A DNA stretch of 64,000 bases. Origin: Enterobacter cloacae complex sp. ECNIH7 (GTDB lineage: Bacteria; Pseudomonadota; Gammaproteobacteria; Enterobacterales; Enterobacteriaceae). Positions 46,631 through 56,237 of this stretch are shown here, piece by piece (the first letter of the stretch is position 1; each line of letters starts with the position of its first letter). Position numbers and translations under genes: made by a program. The stretch covers positions 682,001 to 746,000 of the forward strand of contig NZ_CP017990.1 of assembly GCF_002208095.1 (NCBI RefSeq), written 5' to 3'. The notes below the pieces were generated by a model. That model ran no database searches. It was given only the letters and a program-made list of their open reading frames with translations, and was not told the DNA's origin.

Positions 46631-46631
46631 C

Positions 46632-47648
46632 CTAGCGCACGGCCTGTGCAATCCACGCCGACAGCTCCCGCAGCTCTTTTTCCTGCTCCGGGAAATCTCC
46701 GATCAACGCGTCGCATTCCTGCTGCAGCATATCTGCCCTGTACAAACAGCCCTGCAAACGTGCCGCCAGCGCCTCTAACGGTGCCGGGTTCAGGCTATCG
46801 GTAAACACCTGCGTGCGGGTGATATGGCCTTTCTCCACGTCAAAATGCAGCTCCACGCCGCCCCAGGTAAAACGCTCGTCCAGCAGATGGGAAAACGCAG
46901 GAGCCTGACCGAAGTTCCACTCCCAGCTGCTCTGGCGGGCGAAGGTTTCGGCGAAGTTGGGCAGGTCCGGGATTTTTTCAGGGGAGATGACTTCTGCTTC
47001 AACGCGCTCGCCGTAATGTTCAAAGAACGCGTCACCGATGGCATCGCAAATCTGCTCGTGCGTGATCCCCGGCAGCAGCTCCACCAGATTTGCCACGCGG
47101 CCGCGTACGGAGGTAATTCCTTTGGCCTGGAGCTTTTTCTTATCCGGATTCAGGTAGTTCGCCAGACGGCTCAGATCGGCGTTCAGCAACAGGGTGCCGT
47201 GGTGGAAGCCGCGATCCATCGTTTCACGGTAGGCGGAGCCGGAGACCTTCCGGTCACCCTCGGGGGTTTTCACCACCAGATCGTTACGCCCGGAGGCTTC
47301 CGCCGTCACGCCGAGTGAATTGAGCGCGTTGAGGACGATGGACGTTGAGATGGTTTTATCGTATTCCGGTTTGCCCGCCATAAAGGTAAAGCAGGTATTG
47401 CCCAGATCGTGAAACACCGCGCCGCCGCCGCTGCTTCTACGTGCGAGGCGGACGTTGTCCTCTTCCATACGCCGGGTGTTGCACTCTTTCCACGGGTTTT
47501 GCGCGCGGCCGATGACCACCGTATCGGCGTTACGCCACAGAAACAGTACGCGCTGGGTAGCGGGCATCTGGCGGAAGATGCACTCTTCTACCGCGAGATT
47601 AAACCAGGGATCGTAAGAGTCAGAGACAAGCAGGCGTAACGTCGTCAT
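46632..47648 (-). CDS. lplA: LplA, lipoate-protein ligase A
   Basis: A 338-residue enzyme, identical in length to E. coli LplA. It activates lipoate with ATP and attaches it to E2 subunits and GcvH. Motifs: [15 protein letters not shown] (lipoate pocket) and the catalytic lysine in [10 protein letters not shown]. The C-terminal domain (about 247-338) is present. Convergent with deoD. Confidence 0.96.
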   Translation of the reverse strand: MTTLRLLVSDSYDPWFNLAVEECIFRQMPATQRVLFLWRNADTVVIGRAQNPWKECNTRRMEEDNVRLARRSSGGGAVFHDLGNTCFTFMAGKPEYDKTISTSIVLNALNSLGVTAEASGRNDLVVKTPEGDRKVSGSAYRETMDRGFHHGTLLLNADLSRLANYLNPDKKKLQAKGITSVRGRVANLVELLPGITHEQICDAIGDAFFEHYGERVEAEVISPEKIPDLPNFAETFARQSSWEWNFGQAPAFSHLLDERFTWGGVELHFDVEKGHITRTQVFTDSLNPAPLEALAARLQGCLYRADMLQQECDALIGDFPEQEKELRELSAWIAQAVR

Positions 47649-47687
47649 GGCAAAGTTCCTTTTCCGAATCGTTCGCCTACTTTATCA

Positions 47688-48332
47688 CTAATCTTTCTTC
47701 TCGCTCTCTTCGTCTTCGGGGACGGATTTGCTGGCGGTCAGCAGGAACGGGGATTGCTGCCAGCGCGAGCGCTTGCCGCGAAGCAGGGTGCGCGCCAGCA
47801 CAACGCCGATGGCGAGTGAAAGCAGCAGCATCAGGCGCAGAATATTGGTGGTATTATCGACCTGTTTGGCTTCAGTAGGCAGGGTGTGGGTATCGAGGGT
47901 CAGGCGCAGATAGCCCAGCGGGCCATTCTTCCCCTGAATAGGTTCGACAATCTGCTGGTTAAAGTAGCCCCCGGCTTTTTTCCCGTCCAGCGCCAGCCTG
48001 TCGCGCACGTCGACGTGCTCGCCCGCGCGGGCAATCAGATTGCCTTGCTCATCATAGACGCCAGCATCAAGAATGCGGCTGTTCTCCGTGAGCAGGCGTA
48101 AAACCTGGCCTATCCGCTTATCGTCCGGCGTTTCGGTACGCATGGACGGTGCGACGTTGAGCGTCACCTGGCGGGCCAGCGTGCGGGCCAGCTCTTCAAA
48201 CTGCGGGTTGCGTTGCCGTTGATGGTTCTGGCTAAACCACGATGCCCCTTGCATCAGCACCACTAGTAGTGCGAGACAGGAAAGGACAATCACGGCGCGA
48301 TGAAGCCGGAATTTCAGTTTTGCGCGAGCCAT
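47688..48332 (-). CDS. smp: Smp (YtjB), membrane protein
   Basis: A 214-residue inner-membrane protein with two helices (about 13-30: VIVLSCLALLVVLMQGAS; and 162-181: NILRLMLLLSLAIGVVLARTL) flanking a periplasmic domain, and a charged cytoplasmic tail (KSVPEDEESEKKD). The layout resembles a sensor module without an output domain. Function is unknown. It is divergent from serB, with which its 5' end nearly abuts, as in E. coli. Confidence 0.92.
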   Translation of the reverse strand: MARAKLKFRLHRAVIVLSCLALLVVLMQGASWFSQNHQRQRNPQFEELARTLARQVTLNVAPSMRTETPDDKRIGQVLRLLTENSRILDAGVYDEQGNLIARAGEHVDVRDRLALDGKKAGGYFNQQIVEPIQGKNGPLGYLRLTLDTHTLPTEAKQVDNTTNILRLMLLLSLAIGVVLARTLLRGKRSRWQQSPFLLTASKSVPEDEESEKKD

Positions 48333-48449
48333 ATTCCACCTGCTGAAAATTTACGGCTTAATGTTGCCAGAAGTGATGGTTACAGGGTAGCCTCATGCGT
48401 TATTTTCCCTCTGCAACCTTCCGGCGCGAACGAAATTACAGGAGCTTTA

Positions 48450-49418
48450 ATGCCGAACATTACCTGGTGTGACCTGCCAACGGATGTCTCTTTATGGCCA
48501 GGATTGCCGCTCTCTTTAAGTGGCGATGAGGTGATGCCTCTGGATTACCACGCCGGTCGTAGCGGCTGGCTCCTCTACGGACGCGGTCTGGATAAGCAAC
48601 GCCTGACTCAGTATCAAAGCAAGCTCGGTGCGGCAATGGTCATCGTCGCCGCCTGGTGCGTGGAAGACTACCAGGTTATTCGCCTGGCGGGTTCCCTGAC
48701 GCAGCGCGCAACGCGTCTGGCGCATGACGCGGGGCTGGACGTCGCGCCGCTGGGCAAAATTCCGCATCTGAAAACCCCGGGCCTGCTGGTGATGGACATG
48801 GACTCAACCGCCATTCAGATCGAGTGTATTGACGAGATTGCGAAGCTGGCGGGCAGCGGCGAGCTGGTGGCGGAAGTCACCGAACGTGCGATGCGCGGCG
48901 AGCTGGACTTCACCGCCAGCCTGCGCCAGCGCGTGGCGACCCTGAAAGGGGCCGATGCCAACATTCTGCGTCAGGTGCGCGACGTGCTGCCGCTGATGCC
49001 TGGGCTGACGCAGCTGGTGCTGAAGCTACAGTCCCTCGGCTGGAAGGTGGCGATTGCCTCCGGTGGCTTCACCTTCTTCGCGGATTACCTGCGGGAAAAA
49101 CTGCATCTGACCACCGTGGTGGCCAATGAGCTGGAGATCATGGACGGCAAGCTGACCGGCCAGGTGATCGGCGATATCGTAGATGCCCAGTACAAAGCCA
49201 ATACGCTGACGCGTCTGGCGGAAAAATATGAAATTCCGGTCGTCCAGACCGTCGCCATCGGGGACGGCGCGAACGACCTGCCGATGATCAAAGCCGCCGG
49301 GCTGGGCATTGCCTACCATGCCAAGCCAAAAGTGAATGAAAAGACGGAAGTCACTATCCGTCACGCTGACCTGATGGGGGTGTTCTGCATTCTCTCCGGC
49401 AGCATTAATCAGAAATAA
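48450..49418 (+). CDS. serB: SerB, phosphoserine phosphatase
   Basis: A 322-residue HAD phosphatase, the same length as in E. coli, for the final step of serine synthesis. An N-terminal ACT-like or DUF4072 region (about 1-105) precedes the HAD domain. Motif I is VMDMDSTAIQIE, motif II IASGGF, motif III the lysine in QYKANTL and motif IV GDGANDLPM. I use ATG 48450 with SD GGAGCTTTA; an ATG 50 codons upstream overlaps smp and is rejected. Confidence 0.97.
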   Translation: MPNITWCDLPTDVSLWPGLPLSLSGDEVMPLDYHAGRSGWLLYGRGLDKQRLTQYQSKLGAAMVIVAAWCVEDYQVIRLAGSLTQRATRLAHDAGLDVAPLGKIPHLKTPGLLVMDMDSTAIQIECIDEIAKLAGSGELVAEVTERAMRGELDFTASLRQRVATLKGADANILRQVRDVLPLMPGLTQLVLKLQSLGWKVAIASGGFTFFADYLREKLHLTTVVANELEIMDGKLTGQVIGDIVDAQYKANTLTRLAEKYEIPVVQTVAIGDGANDLPMIKAAGLGIAYHAKPKVNEKTEVTIRHADLMGVFCILSGSINQK

Positions 49419-49427
49419 CGGTCTGCT

Positions 49428-49470
49428 TTGTAGGCCGGGTAAGCGTAAGCGCCGCCCGGCACGCAGGCCG
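49428..49470. repeat. REP unit between serB and radA
   Basis: GTAGGCCGGGTAAGCGTAAGCGCCGCCCGGCACGC is a REP-type palindrome 10 bp after the serB stop and before the radA SD. Confidence 0.8.
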
Positions 49471-49492
49471 CACAGAAATAACGAGGTAAACC

Positions 49493-50878
49493 GTGGCGAA
49501 AGCTCCAAAACGCGCATTTGTCTGTAATGAATGTGGTGCGGATTATCCGCGCTGGCAGGGGCAATGCAGCGCCTGTCATGCCTGGAACACCATCACCGAA
49601 GTGCGTGGTGTGGCGGCTTCGCCGAGCGTGGCGCGCAATGAACGCCTGAGCGGCTATGCCGGTAACGCGGGCGTGGCGAAGGTGCAAAAACTTTCGGACA
49701 TCAGCCTCGAAGAGCTGCCGCGCTTCTCCACCGGGTTCAAAGAGTTTGACCGCGTGCTCGGCGGCGGCGTGGTGCCGGGCAGCGCGATCCTGATCGGCGG
49801 TAACCCGGGCGCGGGTAAATCGACCCTGCTGCTGCAAACGCTCTGCAAGCTCGCCGAACAGATGAAAACCCTGTACGTCACGGGCGAAGAGTCACTGCAG
49901 CAGGTGGCGATGCGCGCGCACCGTCTGGGCCTGCCGACCGGCAACCTGAACATGCTCTCCGAAACCAGCATCGAGCAGATCTGCATGATCGCTGAAGAAG
50001 AGCAGCCGAAGCTGATGGTGATCGACTCCATCCAGGTGATGCACATGGCGGACATTCAGTCTTCGCCGGGCAGCGTCGCGCAGGTGCGTGAAACCGCGGC
50101 TTACCTGACGCGCTTTGCCAAAACGCGCGGCGTGGCGATTGTGATGGTCGGCCACGTGACCAAAGACGGCTCGCTGGCCGGGCCGAAGGTGCTGGAACAC
50201 TGTATCGACTGCTCCGTGATGCTCGACGGCGACGCGGATTCCCGCTTCCGTACCCTGCGCAGCCACAAGAACCGCTTTGGGGCGGTGAACGAACTGGGCG
50301 TGTTTGCCATGACCGAACAGGGGCTGCGCGAAGTCAGCAACCCGTCGGCCATCTTCCTGAGCCGCGGCGATGAGATCACCTCCGGCAGCTCGGTGATGGT
50401 GCTGTGGGAAGGAACGCGCCCGCTGCTTGTTGAAATTCAGGCGCTGGTGGACGTGTCGATGATGGGCAACCCGCGGCGCGTGGCGGTCGGTCTGGAACAG
50501 AACCGTCTGGCGATCCTGTTGGCGGTGCTGCACCGTCACGGCGGGCTGCAGATGGCGGATCAGGACGTCTTCGTTAACGTGGTCGGCGGCGTCAAAGTCA
50601 CGGAGACCAGCGCAGACCTGGCGCTGCTGCTGGCGATGGTCTCCAGCCTGCGAGACAGACCGCTGCCGCAGGATCTGGTGGTATTCGGCGAAGTGGGCCT
50701 CGCCGGGGAAATCCGTCCGGTACCCAGCGGCCAGGAGCGTATCTCCGAGGCGGCAAAACACGGTTTCCGCCGGGCGATCGTTCCCGCCGCCAACGTGCCG
50801 AAAAAGATCCCGGAAGGGATGCAGGTATTTGGCGTGAAAAAACTCGCAGATGCGTTAAATGTCTTTGACGACTTATAA
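49493..50878 (+). CDS. radA: RadA, branch-migration ATPase of recombination
   Basis: A 461-residue RecA-like and Lon-like DNA repair protein (E. coli 460) with a GTG start. An N-terminal zinc finger CNECGADYPRWQGQCSAC (about 11-28) is followed by Walker A GGNPGAGKST and the RadA-specific KNRFGAVNE motif. A C-terminal LonP-like domain (DLVVFGEVGLAGEIRPVPSGQERISEA) completes it. It acts with RecA on recombination intermediates. nadR follows in 37 bp. Confidence 0.97.
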   Translation: MAKAPKRAFVCNECGADYPRWQGQCSACHAWNTITEVRGVAASPSVARNERLSGYAGNAGVAKVQKLSDISLEELPRFSTGFKEFDRVLGGGVVPGSAILIGGNPGAGKSTLLLQTLCKLAEQMKTLYVTGEESLQQVAMRAHRLGLPTGNLNMLSETSIEQICMIAEEEQPKLMVIDSIQVMHMADIQSSPGSVAQVRETAAYLTRFAKTRGVAIVMVGHVTKDGSLAGPKVLEHCIDCSVMLDGDADSRFRTLRSHKNRFGAVNELGVFAMTEQGLREVSNPSAIFLSRGDEITSGSSVMVLWEGTRPLLVEIQALVDVSMMGNPRRVAVGLEQNRLAILLAVLHRHGGLQMADQDVFVNVVGGVKVTETSADLALLLAMVSSLRDRPLPQDLVVFGEVGLAGEIRPVPSGQERISEAAKHGFRRAIVPAANVPKKIPEGMQVFGVKKLADALNVFDDL

Positions 50879-50915
50879 TTACGTAAATTTGATTTTGCAG
50901 GAGGCACCGTAATTT

Positions 50916-52148
50916 ATGTCATCATTTGACTACATCAAGACCGCAATCCGCCAGAAGGGCTGCACGCTGCAGCAGGTGGCGGATGCCAGCGGCATGACCA
51001 AAGGCTACCTGAGCCAGCTGCTGAACGCCAAAATCAAAAGCCCCAGCGCGCAGAAGCTGGAAGCGCTGCACCGCTTTCTGGGGCTGGAATTCCCGCGTAT
51101 GCAAAAGAACATCGGCGTGGTGTTCGGCAAGTTTTACCCCCTGCATACCGGACATATCTATCTGATCCAGCGCGCCTGTAGCCAGGTTGACGAGCTGCAT
51201 ATCATCATGGGATACGACGAAACCCGTGACCGTCAGCTGTTTGAAGACAGCGCCATGTCGCAGCAGCCGACCGTGCCGGACCGCCTGCGCTGGCTGCTCC
51301 AGACATTTAAGTACCAGAAAAATATTCGTATTCATGCCTTTAACGAAGAGGGCATGGAGCCGTATCCGCACGGCTGGGACGTGTGGAGCAACGGCATCAA
51401 AGCGTTTATGGAAGAGAAGGGCATTACGCCTAACTGGATCTACACCTCTGAAGAGTCCGACGCGCCGCAGTTCCGCGAGCATCTGGGTATCGAGACGGTG
51501 CTGATCGACCCGAAACGTACCTTTATGAACATCAGCGGAGCGCAGATCCGCGAGAACCCGTTCCGCTACTGGGATTACATCCCGACCGAGGTGAAGCCGT
51601 TCTTCGTGCGTACCGTCGCGATCCTGGGCGGCGAGTCGAGCGGGAAATCAACGCTGGTCAACAAGCTGGCGAACATCTTCAACACCACCAGCGCGTGGGA
51701 GTACGGCCGCGATTATGTCTTCTCGCACCTTGGCGGCGACGAGATGGCGCTGCAGTATTCCGACTACGACAAAATCGCGCTCGGTCATGCCCAGTACATT
51801 GATTTTGCGGTGAAATACGCCAACAAGGTGGCGTTTATCGATACCGATTTCGTGACCACGCAGGCGTTCTGTAAAAAATACGAAGGGCGCGAGCACCCGT
51901 TCGTGCAGGCGCTGATTGACGAATACCGCTTTGACCTGGTGATACTGCTGGAGAACAACACCCCGTGGGTGGCCGACGGCATGCGCAGCCTCGGCAGCTC
52001 CGTAGACAGGCGAGAGTTTCAGACCATGCTGGTGGAGATGCTCAACGAAAACAACGTTGAGTTTGTCCATGTGGAAGAGTCTGACTACGACTCCCGCTTC
52101 CTGCGCTGCGTCGAGCTGGTGAAGGAGATGATGGGGGAGCAGGGGTAA
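50916..52148 (+). CDS. nadR: NadR, NAD repressor, NMN adenylyltransferase and NR kinase
   Basis: A 410-residue trifunctional protein with the same length as E. coli NadR. An N-terminal Xre-type HTH (TLQQVADASGMTKGYLSQLLNAKI, about 13-36) represses NAD biosynthesis genes. The central NMN adenylyltransferase domain has GKFYPLHTGH (HxGH class). The C-terminal ribosylnicotinamide kinase domain has Walker A GGESSGKST. The order radA-nadR is conserved. Confidence 0.97.
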   Translation: MSSFDYIKTAIRQKGCTLQQVADASGMTKGYLSQLLNAKIKSPSAQKLEALHRFLGLEFPRMQKNIGVVFGKFYPLHTGHIYLIQRACSQVDELHIIMGYDETRDRQLFEDSAMSQQPTVPDRLRWLLQTFKYQKNIRIHAFNEEGMEPYPHGWDVWSNGIKAFMEEKGITPNWIYTSEESDAPQFREHLGIETVLIDPKRTFMNISGAQIRENPFRYWDYIPTEVKPFFVRTVAILGGESSGKSTLVNKLANIFNTTSAWEYGRDYVFSHLGGDEMALQYSDYDKIALGHAQYIDFAVKYANKVAFIDTDFVTTQAFCKKYEGREHPFVQALIDEYRFDLVILLENNTPWVADGMRSLGSSVDRREFQTMLVEMLNENNVEFVHVEESDYDSRFLRCVELVKEMMGEQG

Positions 52149-52155
52149 AAACTTA

Positions 52156-52239
52156 CCCCTCACCTAACCCTCTCCCACAGGGAGAGGGGACGTTAACCTC
52201 CCTCTCCCTGTGGGAGAGGGCCGGTGAGGGCATCAAGCC
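52156..52239. repeat. Inverted pair of GC-rich repeats downstream of nadR
   Basis: Two copies of the unit face each other across GACGTTAACCT: CCCCTCACC-TAACCCTCTCCC-ACA-GGGAGAGGG and CCCTCTCCC-TGT-GGGAGAGGG-CCGGTGAGGGCATC. The pair fills the space between the convergent nadR and oxidoreductase genes and could fold into a very long hairpin. Confidence 0.9.
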
Positions 52240-52241
52240 AT

Positions 52242-53243
52242 TCAGAACTCAACCACCACTTTCCCACGCATATGTCCCTCCAGCACTTTACGGTGCGCCT
52301 CGGTAATGCTCTCCACGCTCAGCCCGTGCAGCGTTTCGCTGAGCGAACTTTCCACCACGCCGTTATCCACCAGCTTTGCCACCTCATTGAGGATCTCACC
52401 CTGACGCGCCATATCCGCGGTCTGATACATGCTGCGGGTGTACATAAATTCCCAGTGCAGGGCGGCGGATTTGGACTTCAGCTTGTCCTGGTTCAGCGGA
52501 CGTTCATTCTCAACGATGGAGCAGATATGCCCCTGAGGCGCAATCAGGTCGCTGACCGCATCCCAGTGTCCGTCGGTGTCGTTGAGGATGAAAATGTAAT
52601 CCACAAAGGTCAGCCCCTGTTTCGTCAGCTCCCCTTTCAGGTCGCGGTAGTTGACGACAACGTCAGCCCCGCGATCGCGACACCAGCGGGCGGAATCTTC
52701 TCTTGATGCCGTCGCGATGATTTTCACCTTGCTGTTGTGCTTCGCAAATGGGATCGCCAGCGATCCCACTCCGCCCGCGCCGCCAATGATCAGCAGCGTT
52801 TTATCCGCCCCGGCATCCTGAATGTTCAGCCGCTCGAATAATCCTTCCCAGGCTGTAAGGGCGGTCAGTGGCAACGCGGCAGCCGCGGCCCAGCCGAGGC
52901 TGGCAGGCTTGTGTCCGACAATGCGCGCGTCGATCAGCTGGTGCGTGGTGTTGCTGCCCGGGCGGGTGATGTCGCCCGCGTACCACACTTCATCCCCCGG
53001 TTTGAATCCGGTGACGCCACCCCCAACGGCTTTGACGATCCCGCTGGCATCCCACCCGAGGATGCGCGGCTCATTCAGCCCGTTCCTGGCAATGCCCGCA
53101 TGGACTTTGGTATCGACCGGGTTAACGGAGACGGCCTTCACCTCCACCAGCAGATCGTGCTCGCCGGGCTGCGGCATTGGCGGGGTGATTTCAATGAAGG
53201 TGGACGGATTTTCTGGGTTAACGGCAATGGCTTTAACAGACAT
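52242..53243 (-). CDS. Zinc-type alcohol dehydrogenase-like (MDR) oxidoreductase
   Basis: A 333-residue medium-chain dehydrogenase/reductase of the zinc-independent quinone-oxidoreductase-like branch. The N-terminal GroES-like domain contains VNPVDTKVHAG and ILGWDASGIVKAVG. The NAD(P)H Rossmann motif is LIIGGAGGVGSLAIPFAK (about 147-164). The cysteine and histidine ligands of true zinc alcohol dehydrogenases are not evident. The natural substrate is unknown. It is divergent from a LysR regulator with 108 bp between starts, a usual regulator-target arrangement. E. coli lacks it here. Confidence 0.85.
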   Translation of the reverse strand: MSVKAIAVNPENPSTFIEITPPMPQPGEHDLLVEVKAVSVNPVDTKVHAGIARNGLNEPRILGWDASGIVKAVGGGVTGFKPGDEVWYAGDITRPGSNTTHQLIDARIVGHKPASLGWAAAAALPLTALTAWEGLFERLNIQDAGADKTLLIIGGAGGVGSLAIPFAKHNSKVKIIATASREDSARWCRDRGADVVVNYRDLKGELTKQGLTFVDYIFILNDTDGHWDAVSDLIAPQGHICSIVENERPLNQDKLKSKSAALHWEFMYTRSMYQTADMARQGEILNEVAKLVDNGVVESSLSETLHGLSVESITEAHRKVLEGHMRGKVVVEF

Positions 53244-53351
53244 GGTGTGCTCCTCAATGGAAAGCGTTTTGTTGAGGCTAGTCTATAAAGTGGCCAGCTG
53301 CGTGATAAGATGGACAATCAAGAACTCAGCGTTCGTACAGGATGAACAATC

Positions 53352-54251
53352 ATGTTTAAACAGCTGCAGGATATGGCGCTTTTCGCGCTGGTGGCGGAGA
53401 TGGGCAGCTTTACCGCGGCGGCCCGGAAGGCCGAACTGCCGAAATCCAGCGTTAGTCAGCGAATTAGCCAGCTGGAGCAGCAGGTGGGTATCCGCCTGCT
53501 GAACCGCACCACGCGCAGGATTAGCCTCACGTTTGCGGGCGAGCACTATCTGGTGCACTGTCGCGAGATGCTGGCGGCCAGCGAGCGGGCAGAGTACGCC
53601 ATTCAGCGCCTGCGCGAAAACCCGAGCGGGCGGCTGCGGATCACCTGTCCGGCGGGGATAGGGGCGACGCTGCTGGCGCATATGAACGCCGAGTTCCAGC
53701 TTCGCTATCCTGACGTTTCGCTGGATGTGTCGATTTCTGATGACGTGGTGGATCTGGTCGAGGCCGGTTTTGACGTAGCGCTGCGCACCGGTAAGCCGCA
53801 GGACTCCTCCCTGATTGGCCGGATGATCGGGCACTGCCCGCGCTACATGCTGGCCTCGCCGGACTATCTGGCGCGTCGCGAGCCGCTGACGCATCCCCGC
53901 CAGCTGGTGGAGCACCGCTGCATTACGCACAGGGCGTGGTCGGAGTGGCTTCTGCGAAGCGAGAGCGAGGGTTACCGCTACCTGCCGGATAACGCGCACA
54001 TGACCGATAATCTGGTATACGCCCGCGAGTGTGCGATTGCCGGTGCGGGGATCACGCTCTTACCCGCATTTCTGCTGGAAGATAAAATTGAAAAAGGTGC
54101 GCTGGTTCAGGTGCTGCCGGAGTGGAATGTTGAAGGTAACGATCTGTGGCTGGCGTATCCAAGCCGCAAGCTGAACTCGCCCGCGCTGATGAGCTATATC
54201 GACTTTGCGATGCAGTTTGACGAGGTGAAGCGGTATTACGTGGGTGGCTGA
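53352..54251 (+). CDS. LysR-family regulator, divergent from MDR gene
   Basis: A 299-residue LysR-type regulator. The winged HTH covers about 5-65 (MALFALVAEMGSFTAAARKAELPKSSVSQRISQLEQQVGIRLLNRTTRRISLT) and the effector domain runs from about 90 (GRLRITCPAGIGATLL). It belongs to the branch that often controls a neighbouring oxidoreductase. The likely target is the divergent MDR gene; the effector is unknown. SD GGATGA precedes the ATG. A repeat and a terminator follow. Confidence 0.87.
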   Translation: MFKQLQDMALFALVAEMGSFTAAARKAELPKSSVSQRISQLEQQVGIRLLNRTTRRISLTFAGEHYLVHCREMLAASERAEYAIQRLRENPSGRLRITCPAGIGATLLAHMNAEFQLRYPDVSLDVSISDDVVDLVEAGFDVALRTGKPQDSSLIGRMIGHCPRYMLASPDYLARREPLTHPRQLVEHRCITHRAWSEWLLRSESEGYRYLPDNAHMTDNLVYARECAIAGAGITLLPAFLLEDKIEKGALVQVLPEWNVEGNDLWLAYPSRKLNSPALMSYIDFAMQFDEVKRYYVGG

Positions 54252-54256
54252 ATTTG

Positions 54257-54302
54257 TGCGGCCTGATGCCCTCACCCTGACCCTCTCCCACGGGGAGAGG
54301 GT
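54257..54302. repeat. GC-rich palindromic repeat after the LysR gene
   Basis: TGCGGCCTGATGCCCTCACCCTGACCCTCTCCC-AC-GGGGAGAGGGT, the same unit as at 3276, in inverted orientation. It starts just after the LysR stop and precedes the shared terminator. Confidence 0.88.
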
Positions 54303-54310
54303 ACAAACAT

Positions 54311-54338
54311 AAAAAACGGCAACCGAGGTTGCCGTTTT
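54311..54338. terminator. Bidirectional terminator between LysR gene and ettA
   Basis: AAAAAACGGCAAC, loop CGAG, GTTGCCGTTTT. A-rich left and T-rich right flanks serve both the plus-strand LysR gene and minus-strand ettA, which ends 5 bp further on. Confidence 0.9.
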
Positions 54339-54342
54339 GCTT

Positions 54343-56010
54343 TTATTTCGCGATACGCTTGTACTTAATACGCTTCGGCTCCAGCGCGTCGGCGCCCAGA
54401 GTGCGTTTCTTGTACTCTTCGTATTCGGTGAAGTTACCTTCGAAGAACTCCACTTTACCTTCGTCCTGGTAGTCCAGGATGTGGGTCGCGATACGGTCCA
54501 GGAACCAGCGGTCGTGCGAGATAACCATCGCGCAGCCCGGGAACTCCAGCAGGGCGTTTTCCAGCGCGCGCAGGGTTTCAATATCCAGGTCGTTGGTTGG
54601 TTCATCAAGCAGCAGAACGTTACCGCCCACCTGCAGCAGCTTCGCCAGGTGCAGACGACCGCGCTCACCGCCGGACAGTTCGCCCACGCGTTTGCCCTGG
54701 TCGGTGCCTTTAAAGTTAAAGCGGCCAACATAGGCGCGGCTTGGCATTTCGGTGTTGCCGATACGCATGATATCCAGACCGCCGGAGACTTCTTCCCACA
54801 CGGTTTTGCTGTTGTCCATCGCGTCACGGAACTGGTCAACGGAGGCCAGCTTCACGGTCTCACCCAGGGTGATAGAGCCGCTGTCAGGCTGTTCCTGGCC
54901 GGACATCATGCGGAACAGGGTCGATTTACCCGCGCCGTTCGGACCGATGATGCCAACGATAGCGCCTTTCGGTACGGAGAAGGTCAGGTCGTCGATCAGC
55001 ACACGGTCGCCGTAGGACTTACGCAGGTTGGTAACTTCAACCACTTTATCCCCCAGACGTGCTCCAGGTGGAATAAACAGTTCGTTGGTTTCGTTACGTT
55101 TCTGGTATTCGGTGTTGTTCAGCTCTTCGAAGCGTGCCAGACGGGCTTTGCCCTTAGACTGGCGGCCTTTCGCGCCCTGACGAACCCACTCCAGCTCTTT
55201 CTCGATAGACTTACGACGCGCCGCTTCCTGTGAAGCTTCCTGCGCCAGACGCTGATCTTTCTGCTCCAGCCAGGAAGAGTAGTTGCCTTCCCACGGAATA
55301 CCTTCACCGCGGTCCAGCTCCAGGATCCAGCCAGCGACGTTGTCGAGGAAGTAACGGTCGTGGGTAATCGCCACAACGGTACCTTCGAAGTCGTGCAGGA
55401 AGCGCTCCAGCCACGCCACGGATTCTGCATCCAGGTGGTTAGTCGGTTCGTCGAGCAGCAGCATGTCTGGTTTTTCCAGCAGCAGGCGGCACAGCGCCAC
55501 GCGGCGGCGTTCACCACCGGAGAGGTTAGCGATTTTCGCATCCCAGTCCGGCAGACGCAGGGCATCAGCCGCGCGCTCCAGCTGCACGTTCAGGTTGTGA
55601 CCGTCGTGCGCCTGGATGATCTCTTCATACTTGCCCTGCTGTGCGGCCAGCTTGTCGAAGTCCGCATCCGGCTCGGCGTATTTGGCATACACTTCGTCCA
55701 GACCTTTCAGCGCGTTAACCACTTCGGATACCGCTTCTTCAACGGATTCGCGAACGGTGTGTTCCGGGTTCAGCTGAGGTTCCTGCGGCAGGTAACCAAT
55801 CTTGATGCCGGGCTGCGGACGGGCTTCACCTTCGATGTCTGTATCAATGCCGGCCATGATGCGCAGCAGGGTGGACTTACCGGCACCGTTGAGACCCAGA
55901 ACACCGATTTTTGCGCCCGGGAAGAAGCTCAGCGAGATATTTTTAAGAATATGACGTTTCGGCGGGACAACTTTGCCGACACGATGCATGGTATAAACGA
56001 ATTGAGCCAC
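54343..56010 (-). CDS. ettA: EttA, energy-dependent translational throttle (ABC-F)
   Basis: A 555-residue ABC-F ATPase identical in length to E. coli EttA. It binds the ribosomal E site and gates entry into elongation according to ATP/ADP ratio. There are two ABC modules with Walker A GLNGAGKST and GPNGAGKST, signatures LSGGERRR and LSGGERGR, and Walker B with LLLDEPTNHLD and LLLDEPTNDLD. The arm and the basic linker (RRKSIEKELEWVRQGAKGRQSKGKARLARFEEL) lie between them. No membrane domain. Confidence 0.98.
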   Translation of the reverse strand: MAQFVYTMHRVGKVVPPKRHILKNISLSFFPGAKIGVLGLNGAGKSTLLRIMAGIDTDIEGEARPQPGIKIGYLPQEPQLNPEHTVRESVEEAVSEVVNALKGLDEVYAKYAEPDADFDKLAAQQGKYEEIIQAHDGHNLNVQLERAADALRLPDWDAKIANLSGGERRRVALCRLLLEKPDMLLLDEPTNHLDAESVAWLERFLHDFEGTVVAITHDRYFLDNVAGWILELDRGEGIPWEGNYSSWLEQKDQRLAQEASQEAARRKSIEKELEWVRQGAKGRQSKGKARLARFEELNNTEYQKRNETNELFIPPGARLGDKVVEVTNLRKSYGDRVLIDDLTFSVPKGAIVGIIGPNGAGKSTLFRMMSGQEQPDSGSITLGETVKLASVDQFRDAMDNSKTVWEEVSGGLDIMRIGNTEMPSRAYVGRFNFKGTDQGKRVGELSGGERGRLHLAKLLQVGGNVLLLDEPTNDLDIETLRALENALLEFPGCAMVISHDRWFLDRIATHILDYQDEGKVEFFEGNFTEYEEYKKRTLGADALEPKRIKYKRIAK

Positions 56011-56237
56011 GTTGGACTTCGCCTCTTTTATCGTAATGAGAAGGAATTTCAGCCTCGAAGTGTAGCCTTTTTCACGTCCTAATCCCAGCCAGGAACGTCG
56101 GGAGTGTTAAAACGCGCAAGAAAGGTAAAAAAGTGTCCATGACGTGGCGCGTTGAAGGATGCCTGGTTAGCATAAGTTAATTAGACTTTGACGTAGCAAG
56201 ACGCTGCAATTGACGAAAAAACAATGAGGAAGAGCTT

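Noticed and set aside
48300..48449. N-terminal extension of serB
   Set aside because: It overlaps the smp 5' end; ATG 48450 has a good SD and gives the E. coli length of 322.
52156..52239. Inverted GC-rich repeats as a CRISPR remnant or transposon end
   Set aside because: There are only two units, no spacers, no cas genes and no transposase; the same unit is dispersed singly elsewhere.
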